Shown here: piece by piece, positions 24,009 to 30,786 of the stretch
Position numbering within the stretch: the first letter of the stretch is position 1
Layout of the letters: each line of letters starts with the position of its first letter
Source of the DNA: an uncultured Pedobacter sp.
GTDB taxonomy: Bacteria > Bacteroidota > Bacteroidia > Sphingobacteriales > Sphingobacteriaceae
Assembly: GCF_946479715.1 (NCBI RefSeq)
Contig: NZ_CAMLHF010000042.1
Location: 1-31,376 of the forward strand
DNA length: 31,376 nt
Reading direction: 5' to 3'
Made by a program: the position numbers and the translations under genes
Notes under the pieces: model-generated
What the model saw: only the letters and a program-made list of their open reading frames with translations
Database searches by the model: none
What the model was told of the DNA's origin: nothing

Positions 24009-25667
24009 ATGAAATTGAACATAAATAATTTTAAAATCAACAGCGCTGCTTTACTTGTTTGCACTGCGTTGATATTTGGAGGATGCAAAAAGGCATTAGA
24101 CCTGCAACCTCTTGACTCTTATTCTGAAAAGGATGTGTGGTCGGACCCGAAACTGGCCCAGGTTTTTGTAAACAATATTTACAACGAAACGGTGCTGGCC
24201 TACCAGGACGGTGGTTTTGGATGGGCAGCGCAAACCGATGAGCTTTACGGAAACTTTAACTGGACAAATGAAAACCTTTATGTGCGCGGAGAGGCTACAC
24301 CTGATAACCAGACTTCAGGTTCCCTGAACCATTGGAATAAAATGTATGCATCCATCCGTTCCAGCAATATTTTCTTCGCAAATATTGGGAAGATAACCGG
24401 AGCAGATGAGGCGGTTAGTACCATGAAGGGAGAGGTATACTTTTTAAGGGCCCTGGCTTATTTTGAGCTGCTGAAAAGATTTGGAGGGGTGCCGCTTATT
24501 GTAAAGGTTTACGATGTGAACGACAGAAGCTTTGATGAAAAAAGAGCTACCTGGCTAGAGACTAAAGATTTTATACTGGCAGATATTACTGAAGCTTTAA
24601 AAACCTTGCCTGCGGTTTATCCGAACGACAACGATAAAGGACGCGCAACAGCAGGTGCGGCACTGGCTTTAAAATCCAGACTGTTATTGTATGCTGCAAG
24701 TCCGTATTTTAATAAAAGCAATGACAGGAAATTGTGGGAAGATGCTAAGCTGGCAGCAAAAGCAGTGATTGATTTTACAGGTGTTAAATATGCTCTGTAT
24801 GGCAATGCCGCCAATGGTACTTATAATAAAACCTTTCTTGATTTCTTTAATCCGGAGATTATTTTTGGAAGGGTATATAGCGGTTTGGTAAAAGCCGACA
24901 GGTACAATACGGTGAGCAGAGATTTGAGTCCGAATGGCTATAATGGCTACAGTGCGTACAATGTTGTGCAGCAGATGGTAGATGATTTTGAGATGGCCGA
25001 CGGTACAAAATTCAGCTGGAGCAATCCGGAGCAGGCAAAAAATCCATACCTGAACAGAGAGCCCAGATTTTATGAGACCATATTGGCAAACAATCAGCAA
25101 TTTAAAGGAAGACTAACCGGATTTTTTGAAGGAGGGGATGATTCTCCGCAAAGTCCTTATTCGCCATGGAATGCTTCTAAAACAAGGTATTGTGTGAGGA
25201 AAATGGTTGATGAAACACATGACTGGAATGTTCAGGATTATGATGCTACGCAATGGGCAGTTTTCAGATTGTCGGAAATTTATCTGAACTATGCAGAGGC
25301 TTGTTCAGCATTGGGTGAGGATGGAGAGGCATTGACTTACCTGAACAAAATAAGAACAGAGAAGGCAGGTTTGCCTGCGGTTAGTGGTACTGGAACAGCA
25401 TTGATGGAGAAAATAAGACATGAGCGCAGGATTGAATTGTGTTTTGAAGGGCATCGTTATTTTGACATCAGAAGATGGGGAATTGCTGAGGTTGGTTCAG
25501 AGGATGCGAAAGGTGTGATTATCAGAAAGCAGAGCAATGGCACGTTTACGTATGAGGTAATGACGGTTCAGGAACGGACCTGGGTACCAAGTTTTTACTA
25601 TTACCCGATACCGAGAACTGAAATACAGAAAAATCCTGGTATAGTACAGAACCCGAATTACAATTAA
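24009..25667 (+). CDS. susD: SusD/RagB-family surface glycan-binding lipoprotein
   Basis: 552 residues with a lipoprotein signal and the lipobox IFGGC (Cys26), followed by KKALDLQPLD, the usual opening of SusD proteins. Helical TPR-like segments carry the common SusD stretches MKGEVYFLRALAYFELLKRFGGVPLI, ALKSRLLLYAASPYFN, RLSEIYLNYAEACSALGE and ALTYLNKIRTEKAGLP. Near the C-terminus is IRHERRIELCFEGHRYFDIRRWG, then a YYYPIPRTEIQKNPGIVQNPNY ending. It caps the SusC barrel and binds the glycan at the cell surface. The gene starts 18 bp after susC. After its stop the 38-bp-arm inverted repeat separates it from the two enzyme genes, which may lower or uncouple their expression. Confidence 0.95.
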   Translation: MKLNINNFKINSAALLVCTALIFGGCKKALDLQPLDSYSEKDVWSDPKLAQVFVNNIYNETVLAYQDGGFGWAAQTDELYGNFNWTNENLYVRGEATPDNQTSGSLNHWNKMYASIRSSNIFFANIGKITGADEAVSTMKGEVYFLRALAYFELLKRFGGVPLIVKVYDVNDRSFDEKRATWLETKDFILADITEALKTLPAVYPNDNDKGRATAGAALALKSRLLLYAASPYFNKSNDRKLWEDAKLAAKAVIDFTGVKYALYGNAANGTYNKTFLDFFNPEIIFGRVYSGLVKADRYNTVSRDLSPNGYNGYSAYNVVQQMVDDFEMADGTKFSWSNPEQAKNPYLNREPRFYETILANNQQFKGRLTGFFEGGDDSPQSPYSPWNASKTRYCVRKMVDETHDWNVQDYDATQWAVFRLSEIYLNYAEACSALGEDGEALTYLNKIRTEKAGLPAVSGTGTALMEKIRHERRIELCFEGHRYFDIRRWGIAEVGSEDAKGVIIRKQSNGTFTYEVMTVQERTWVPSFYYYPIPRTEIQKNPGIVQNPNYN

Positions 25668-25674
25668 ATTTGAT

Positions 25675-25762
25675 GCACTTACCGTCATCTCGACGATAGG
25701 AGAGATCTCTTGGTTATGCAGGTTCAAGAGATCTCTCCTATCGTCGAGATGACGGTAAGTGC
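25675..25762. repeat. Long perfect inverted repeat of the GTCATCTCGA family, intergenic copy 2
   Basis: Arms of 38 bases, 25675-25712 and 25725-25762, are perfectly complementary around a 12-base centre. The arms begin GCACTTACCGTCATCTCGAC and include the AGAGATCTCT palindrome. It starts 8 bases after the susD stop and ends 43 bases before the next gene. Its core is shared with the repeats at 13139 and 31248. The RNA would fold into one very stable stem. No T-run follows, so it is not a standard terminator. A role in 3' protection of susCD mRNA or partial termination is possible. Confidence 0.92.
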
Positions 25763-25805
25763 TATAACATGACGCCATTTTTAATGCCAAAACCCCAATT
25801 TTAAT

Positions 25806-27794
25806 ATGAAATATTTCCCTATAAAAAGTTTATTATTTTTCCTGTTTCTGCTGTATAGTGTTTCTGATGTAAACGCGCAAAACCTGCGATGGCATTTGGT
25901 AAAAAACGGTGGTATAGAATGGGCCGTGAAAAAAGGCGCTGCCCATACCGACCAGATTGAAATGAGCGGGAAACAGATCTCGGCAATAATTACTTATGGT
26001 GTAGATGATAAGGGCAATTTCATAGTAAAAAGGAAACTGGTGTTCCCTATGCTGCGCATTATTCCTAATGACACACGGGGAAGTCTGATCAGGGATTTTG
26101 ATCAGCCTATAGCGGCAGCATCCATAAATGGGAAAACTATAGAAGAACAGCCTGATGCTATTTCATTTAACGGCTCTCTAAAAGTGAGGTCGGCTATTGG
26201 AACGGTAAGCCTGTCGCGCGAGCTTTTTCCATCTGTTGATAAGCCTGCATTTATTGAGCAATACACCTTTAAAAACAAGGGGACAACACCTGTTGAAATT
26301 ACCATTCCGGAATTAGACAGGACAGACAGTACAAAGAAGAGCGAAGGCGTTTACGGAACTTACCTGTTAAATACTAAAATCTACGGATCAGGTAAGTTCA
26401 CCTTAAAACCGGGCGAAGAGCAGGCTTATGCCATTGTTCATACCGCCAGAAAAACTGCCGATCAGACCTATGATTTCTCTTCTGAATACGAATCTTTAAA
26501 ACGCAAAAAATTCATCACTGAAATTACCAAAGAGCTGGTTTTGAAAACTCCGGATGATACCCTGAACCAGATGTTCTCGTTTGCAAAGATCAGGGCTTCG
26601 GAAAGTATTTTTGATACCAAGGGTGGGCTAATGCACAGTCCGGGTGGCGGATCTTATTATGCAGGAATCTGGGCAAATGACCAGGCCGAATACATGAACC
26701 CGCTTTTTCCTTTTTTAGGCAATACCGCGGGAAATGAAAGTGCTATGAACAGCTTTCGGATGTTTGCGAAATACATGAATGACCAGTACAAACCAATTCC
26801 AAGTTCCATTATTGCAGAGGGCGAAGGAATGTGGAACGGGGCTGGAGACCGTGGGGATATGGCCATGATTGCCTATGGAGCGTCGAGATTTGCGCTTGCT
26901 TATGCCGATACTGCTGAAGCGCGGAAATTGTGGCCGCTGATAGAATGGTGTCTGGAGTTTTCGAGAAGGAAGAAAAGTGCTGATGGTGTAATTGCGTCAG
27001 ATTCTGATGAGCTCGAGGGTAGGTTTCCGGCAGGAAAAATAAACTTGTCGACCAATACACTTGCCTACGGTGCGTTGATCAGTGCTTCAGATCTTGCAGC
27101 TACTTTAGGCGATAAAGCTCTGTCAGAAAAGCTAGCTAAAGAAGCCGCAGAACTGAGAACAGCCATTGAGAAATATTTTGGTGCAAAAGTGCAGGGATAT
27201 AATACCTATCGCTATTTTGACGGAAACGATAAACTACGGTCATGGATAGGTATGCCATTGGTAATGGGGATATATAATAGAAAAGAAGAAACTGCAAAGG
27301 CACTTTTATCAAACCATTTGTGGACTAAAGATGGAATGCTTACTGAATCAGGATCAAAGACTTTTTGGGACCGCTCACTTTTATATGCCGTTCGCGGATT
27401 GTTTAATGCAGGTATCACCGATACTACACTTAAATACCTGAAATATTATACGTCAAAGCGTTTGCTTGGCGAGCATGTGCCTTATGCGGTAGAAGCGTGG
27501 CCAGAGGGAGATCAGCGCCATTTAGCGGCCGAAAGCGGCTTGTATTGCAGGGCCATAACGGAGGGATTATTTGGCATGCAGCCTAAAAGCTTTAAGTCGT
27601 TTTTGCTGCTGCCTTATCTTCCGGCAGGCTGGAAAGAGATGTCGCTTAATCACATCAGGGCCTTTAATAAGGACTTTAACATTACGGTTGCAAGGGCCGG
27701 TCAGAAGCTAAAAATTATTGTAGAGCAAGCCGGTAGTAAAAAACAGGAAATTAACTGGGACGGACAAAAGGCCGTAGAAATAAACTTATATTAA
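25806..27794 (+). CDS. Exported (alpha/alpha)6-barrel glycosidase-like protein, family not recognised
   Basis: 662 residues with a signal peptide (SLLFFLFLLYSVSDVNAQN). Residues about 27-240 look like a beta-sandwich domain (IEMSGKQISAIITYGVDDKGNFIVKRKLVFP, FIEQYTFKNKGTTPVEITIPE). Residues about 250-590 look like a helical toroid: FAKIRASESIFDTKGGLMHSPGGG, GIWANDQAEYMNPLFPFLG, GEGMWNGAGDRGDMAMIAYGASRFA, SDSDELEGRFP, EAWPEGDQRHLAAESGLYCRAITEG. A short beta tail with LPYLPAGWKEMSLNHIRAFNKDFNI closes the protein, as in GH78/GH95-like enzymes. Candidate acids are Asp and Glu in NDQAEY, the EGEG stretch and EGDQRH. The layout points to a periplasmic or surface glycoside hydrolase acting on what SusCD imports. 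I cannot name a CAZy family or bond. It is followed after 4 bp by another helical-barrel enzyme. Confidence 0.75.
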   Translation: MKYFPIKSLLFFLFLLYSVSDVNAQNLRWHLVKNGGIEWAVKKGAAHTDQIEMSGKQISAIITYGVDDKGNFIVKRKLVFPMLRIIPNDTRGSLIRDFDQPIAAASINGKTIEEQPDAISFNGSLKVRSAIGTVSLSRELFPSVDKPAFIEQYTFKNKGTTPVEITIPELDRTDSTKKSEGVYGTYLLNTKIYGSGKFTLKPGEEQAYAIVHTARKTADQTYDFSSEYESLKRKKFITEITKELVLKTPDDTLNQMFSFAKIRASESIFDTKGGLMHSPGGGSYYAGIWANDQAEYMNPLFPFLGNTAGNESAMNSFRMFAKYMNDQYKPIPSSIIAEGEGMWNGAGDRGDMAMIAYGASRFALAYADTAEARKLWPLIEWCLEFSRRKKSADGVIASDSDELEGRFPAGKINLSTNTLAYGALISASDLAATLGDKALSEKLAKEAAELRTAIEKYFGAKVQGYNTYRYFDGNDKLRSWIGMPLVMGIYNRKEETAKALLSNHLWTKDGMLTESGSKTFWDRSLLYAVRGLFNAGITDTTLKYLKYYTSKRLLGEHVPYAVEAWPEGDQRHLAAESGLYCRAITEGLFGMQPKSFKSFLLLPYLPAGWKEMSLNHIRAFNKDFNITVARAGQKLKIIVEQAGSKKQEINWDGQKAVEINLY

Positions 27795-27798
27795 ACAC

Positions 27799-29178
27799 AT
27801 GAAAAGAAACCTTTTTCTATACTTATTACTTAGCCTTTGCTGTGGCGCGTATGCCCAGAATGGCGGAGTAACTTTTACTTCATCAGACGCGGCATTGCAG
27901 ACTGCATTTGGCAGGGCTAAAGAAATGGCTTTAAGCTATAAAGGGAAGCTAGGTGATCGGGTGGGCCCATGGTATGAATCGGCATTGCCACCCCGAGCGG
28001 CATTTTGCATGCGCGATGTATCGCATCAGAGTATTGGCGGGGAGATTTTAGGATTAAATAAAGAGAACAAAAATATGCTCAGGCTATTTGTGAACAATAT
28101 ATCTGATGCTAAAGACTGGTGTTCTTACTGGGAGATTAACCATTTGGGTAAACCTGCGGTTGAGGATTACCGTAACGACAAAGAGTTCTGGTATAACCTG
28201 AATGCAAATTTTGATATTCTGACAGCCAGCTGGAAATTGTATTTGTGGACCGGTGATGAAGAATACATTAAAGGCGCTGCTTTTGATCATTTTCATGAAA
28301 AATCTGTTACTTCGTTTATTGACCGTTGGGTGTTGCAGGCTGATTCTCTTTTGAGCAGGCCGACTCATCCGAATGCACCGGTGCCTTTTAACGATGAAGA
28401 TTCTTTTCATCGCTGTCGCGGTTTACCTTCTTATTCTGAGGGTGTGCCCAACATTAAAATGGGGGTAGATCTGGTAGGAGCGATATACAGAGGACTGATG
28501 TCGTACGCTTCGATACTGGATGTGAAGGGTAAGCGCGACGAGGCAAAATTGTACAGGGAAAAAGCTGCGGCTTATCAGAAAAGTATTGATGATTTGTGGT
28601 GGAACGAATCTGCTTCACTTTATAACACCTATTATTCGACAGATCATAAATTTGGAATGGAAGAGGGTGAAACCTTTTTGCTGTGGTTTGATGCATTGAA
28701 GGAAGGCGAGAGAAAGGAAAAGACGATACAGCATTTATTGTCGAGAGATTGGAATGTAGAAAACCTGTCGTACTTTCCATTGATCATGTATCAGAACGGG
28801 CAGGCAGAAAAGGCTTATAACTACATGCTGCACCTGACCAATCCTGAAACGAAGAGAAGGGAGTATCCTGAGGTGTCTTATGGGGTAGTTAAAGGTTTCG
28901 TAGAAGGATTAATGGGCTTAGAAGCTGATGCGCGTTCCAGTAAAATAAGTACGCTGTATCGTGGGGAAAGTGATGTGACTTCGGAGCTGAAGAATGTTCC
29001 GGTATTGAAAACGCTGGTTACGATAAAGCATGAGGGGAATAAAAGATCTGTGTTGACTAATAGCGGGAAAAAGAAAATACTGTGGCAGCCTAAGTTTTTG
29101 AATGACAAAGGAGAGGTGGTTGCTAAGGCAGCGGTGTGGGTAAAGGCAGGAGGAACTTTGGCAGTAAACAGAATTTAG
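27799..29178 (+). CDS. Exported six-hairpin glycosidase-like protein, family not recognised
   Basis: 459 residues with a signal peptide (MKRNLFLYLLLSLCCGAYAQN). The mature part is almost wholly an (alpha/alpha)6-type domain with paired helices: LPPRAAFCMRDVSHQSIGGEILGL, FWYNLNANFDILTASWKLYLWTGDEEYI, DLVGAIYRGLMSYASILDVKGKRDEA, LWWNESASLYNTYYSTDHKFGMEEGETFLLWFDAL and FPLIMYQNGQAEKAYNYMLHL. An R-D pair in a first conserved loop (FCMRDVSHQ) recalls the substrate-binding loop of GH15/GH125-type and related barrels. Unlike its neighbour it has no N-terminal beta-sandwich, and it ends in a small beta domain. The gene starts 4 bp after the previous one, so the two enzymes are co-translated and may act in sequence on one glycan. 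Its TAG overlaps the stop of the opposite-strand VOC gene by four bases (TTAG). Confidence 0.75.
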   Translation: MKRNLFLYLLLSLCCGAYAQNGGVTFTSSDAALQTAFGRAKEMALSYKGKLGDRVGPWYESALPPRAAFCMRDVSHQSIGGEILGLNKENKNMLRLFVNNISDAKDWCSYWEINHLGKPAVEDYRNDKEFWYNLNANFDILTASWKLYLWTGDEEYIKGAAFDHFHEKSVTSFIDRWVLQADSLLSRPTHPNAPVPFNDEDSFHRCRGLPSYSEGVPNIKMGVDLVGAIYRGLMSYASILDVKGKRDEAKLYREKAAAYQKSIDDLWWNESASLYNTYYSTDHKFGMEEGETFLLWFDALKEGERKEKTIQHLLSRDWNVENLSYFPLIMYQNGQAEKAYNYMLHLTNPETKRREYPEVSYGVVKGFVEGLMGLEADARSSKISTLYRGESDVTSELKNVPVLKTLVTIKHEGNKRSVLTNSGKKKILWQPKFLNDKGEVVAKAAVWVKAGGTLAVNRI

Positions 29179-29543
29179 CCTTCTGGATCCATTGGCTCCC
29201 ACAATTCAATTTTGTTGCCTTCCGGATCATAAACCCAGGCGAATTTGCCATAGCTTTCGTTCTGGGTTTTCTCGTCGATTTTGACGCCTTCTTCTCTAAG
29301 TAGAGCAAGCAATTCATCGAGGTTGTTTACGCGGAAGTTGAGCATGAACTGTTGCTGATCGTTGCCGAAATAATCTGTGTTTTGGGCAAAAGGAGAAAAT
29401 ACGGTGGGGCCGGCTTCCTGATCCCAGATGTACCCGGTTTTCATGGAGTTGATGCCGAAGTGTTTTTCGTACCAATCTGCAAGTGCTTCCTGGTTTTTAG
29501 AGCGAAAGAAAATACCGCCAATGCCTGATATACGTGATGCCAT
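29175..29543 (-). CDS. VOC (glyoxalase/bleomycin-resistance fold) protein
   Basis: 122 residues with the beta-alpha-beta-beta-beta pattern of the vicinal oxygen chelate family: GIGGIFFRSKNQEALADWYEKHFG in the first half, then QQFMLNFRVNNLDELLALLREEGV and FAWVYDPEGNKIELWEP in the second, where the Glu of IELWEP is the usual metal ligand position. The length equals a single VOC unit, probably acting as a dimer in the cytoplasm. The reaction is unknown, as for most small members. Its stop codon overlaps that of the convergent glycosidase gene. A promoter pair lies at 29564-29595. The next gene on the other side diverges. Confidence 0.82.
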   Translation of the reverse strand: MASRISGIGGIFFRSKNQEALADWYEKHFGINSMKTGYIWDQEAGPTVFSPFAQNTDYFGNDQQQFMLNFRVNNLDELLALLREEGVKIDEKTQNESYGKFAWVYDPEGNKIELWEPMDPEG

Positions 29544-29563
29544 GATTTTGAAGTTTACTTACA

Positions 29564-29595
29564 TAAATATAAGTTTATTGAAGCTATTAATCAAA
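29564..29595 (-). promoter_or_regulatory. Promoter of the VOC gene (TTTG-N20-TATATTTA)
   Basis: On the - strand TTTG (+ strand 29592-29595) is followed after 20 bases by TATATTTA (29564-29571), the Bacteroidota -33/-7 layout. It predicts a leader of about 15 bases to the ATG at 29543. The -33 box overlaps the base of the terminator hairpin at 29593-29619. Confidence 0.5.
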
Positions 29596-29619
29596 ACTCC
29601 AACCACTGGTTGGAGTTTT
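29593..29619 (+). terminator. Rho-independent terminator between divergent genes
   Basis: AACTCCAACC, loop ACT, GGTTGGAGTT gives a ten-pair stem that extends by two A-T pairs. It is followed by a T-rich tail (through 29621) on the + strand; on the - strand the T-run is shorter (TTTTG). No + strand gene ends just before it. The nearest is the glycosidase gene ending at 29178, so it would stop transcripts of that operon after they have crossed the VOC gene in antisense. Confidence 0.75.
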
Positions 29620-29710
29620 TTATTTAGATGATGAAGGATGGCGTAAATGCCCCTTTATTTTGTCCGGCTTGCCCTTGAAGAGAGTGGTACATTCTTTTTA
29701 TCTTTAACCA

Positions 29711-30274
29711 ATGAGAAAGATAATCTATGGTATCAATCTGAGTGCAGATGGCTGCTGCGACCATACTAAATTCGGTGGCGGAGGAGAAACCCATGAGTAT
29801 TTTACGGACCTCATGCGGGATGTTGACCTGATTATTTATGGGCGCAAAACCTATGAACTGATGGTTCCTTACTGGCCTGATGTAGCAAAAAAACAGTCGG
29901 GGACGAAATCAGTGAATGAATTTGCGCAAACATTTGACGCAATTGACAAAGTTGTTTTTTCCCGAACATTAGATAAGGTTGAAGGAAATACAAAGCTTAT
30001 TCGTGAGAACCTTGGAGACGAAGTTCTAAAACTTAAACAGGAACCAGGCAAAAATATTTCAATTGGGGGTGTAAGTTTGCCCTCGGAACTGATATCACTT
30101 GGTTTGGTTGATGAGTTTTATTTTCTGGTTCATCCTACTATTGTTGGCGAAGGAAGGCGATTGTTCGATGGTACAGGATTTCAGGTGCAGTTGGATTTAA
30201 CGCTGGTGGATTCGAAGGTGCTTAAATCAGGATGTGTATCACTTCATTACTTAAAATTAAAACATTCAACATAA
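29711..30274 (+). CDS. Dihydrofolate reductase-like (RibD C-terminal domain) protein
   Basis: 187 residues without a signal peptide. The start MRKIIYGINLSADGCCDH, the LIIYGRKTYELMVPYW segment and the C-terminal ISIGGVSLPSELISLGLVDEFYFLVHPTIVGEGRRLFDG block are typical of the RibD_C/YwjB-YyaP family, which has the dihydrofolate reductase fold and probably binds NADPH. IGGVSLPSEL fits the nucleotide-binding glycine turn of the family. These proteins are small oxidoreductases with mostly unknown substrates and are not the housekeeping folate enzyme. The following VOC gene starts within 5 bp, so the two form a unit. A bidirectional-looking terminator lies upstream at 29593-29619, so the unit must have its own promoter in 29620-29710; I saw no convincing one. 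Confidence 0.85.
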   Translation: MRKIIYGINLSADGCCDHTKFGGGGETHEYFTDLMRDVDLIIYGRKTYELMVPYWPDVAKKQSGTKSVNEFAQTFDAIDKVVFSRTLDKVEGNTKLIRENLGDEVLKLKQEPGKNISIGGVSLPSELISLGLVDEFYFLVHPTIVGEGRRLFDGTGFQVQLDLTLVDSKVLKSGCVSLHYLKLKHST

Positions 30275-30279
30275 ATATT

Positions 30280-30705
30280 ATGAGATCAATAAATCCCTGG
30301 ATCAATTTCAATGGCAATGCCGAGGAAGCATTCACTTTTTACAAATCAGTTTTTGGCGGAGAGTTTACAAAGGTCATTCGTTTCAAAGACCTTGCGAGCG
30401 CCGAGTTTCCGGTAGCTGAGCACGAAGCAAATAAGATTATGCACATTGCTTTGCCTATTGGTAAAAACAATACGTTGATAGCCAATGATGTCCCCGAATT
30501 TATGGGACGGGTAAACGAAAGCGAGAACAGGTCGAAAATATCAGTTAGTGCAGAAAGCCGTGAAGAAGCAGACCAAATATTTAATGGCCTATCGGCAGGT
30601 GGAGATATTGAAGGACCGATTGGCGACAGCCCCTGGGGTACTTACGCCGGAATGTTCAGAGACAAGTATGGTATTGAATGGATAGTGGAATTTGAACCAC
30701 TATAA
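30280..30705 (+). CDS. VOC-family protein, PhnB-like
   Basis: I use the ATG at 30280 (MRSINPWINFNGNAEEAFTFYKSVFGGEF), five bases after the previous stop, giving 141 residues. The in-frame ATG at 30232 would overlap the reductase gene by 43 bases and add a leader unlike the family. WINFNGNAEEAFTFYKSVFGGE is the standard opening of PhnB-type vicinal oxygen chelate proteins. The C-terminal GDIEGPIGDSPWGTYAGMFRDKYGIEWIVEFEP carries the typical PWG..YG.. turn and the WIV strand. The real activity of most such proteins is unknown, despite old names such as demethylubiquinone methyltransferase-like. Tight linkage with the RibD_C-like reductase suggests a shared, unknown metabolite or stress role. 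Confidence 0.86.
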   Translation: MRSINPWINFNGNAEEAFTFYKSVFGGEFTKVIRFKDLASAEFPVAEHEANKIMHIALPIGKNNTLIANDVPEFMGRVNESENRSKISVSAESREEADQIFNGLSAGGDIEGPIGDSPWGTYAGMFRDKYGIEWIVEFEPL

Positions 30706-30786
30706 AAAATATTTTCTACGTGACTAGGGGATAGGGTTGCTTTTTTACTCTAAGGGTTAAAAGGCAGTACTTATACCTTAGGCAAA

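Noticed and set aside
25675..25762. Reading the long hairpin as an ordinary intrinsic terminator of susD
   Set aside because: There is no T-run after either arm, and related copies occur at unrelated places including inside a coding sequence, so it is better described as a dispersed repeat.
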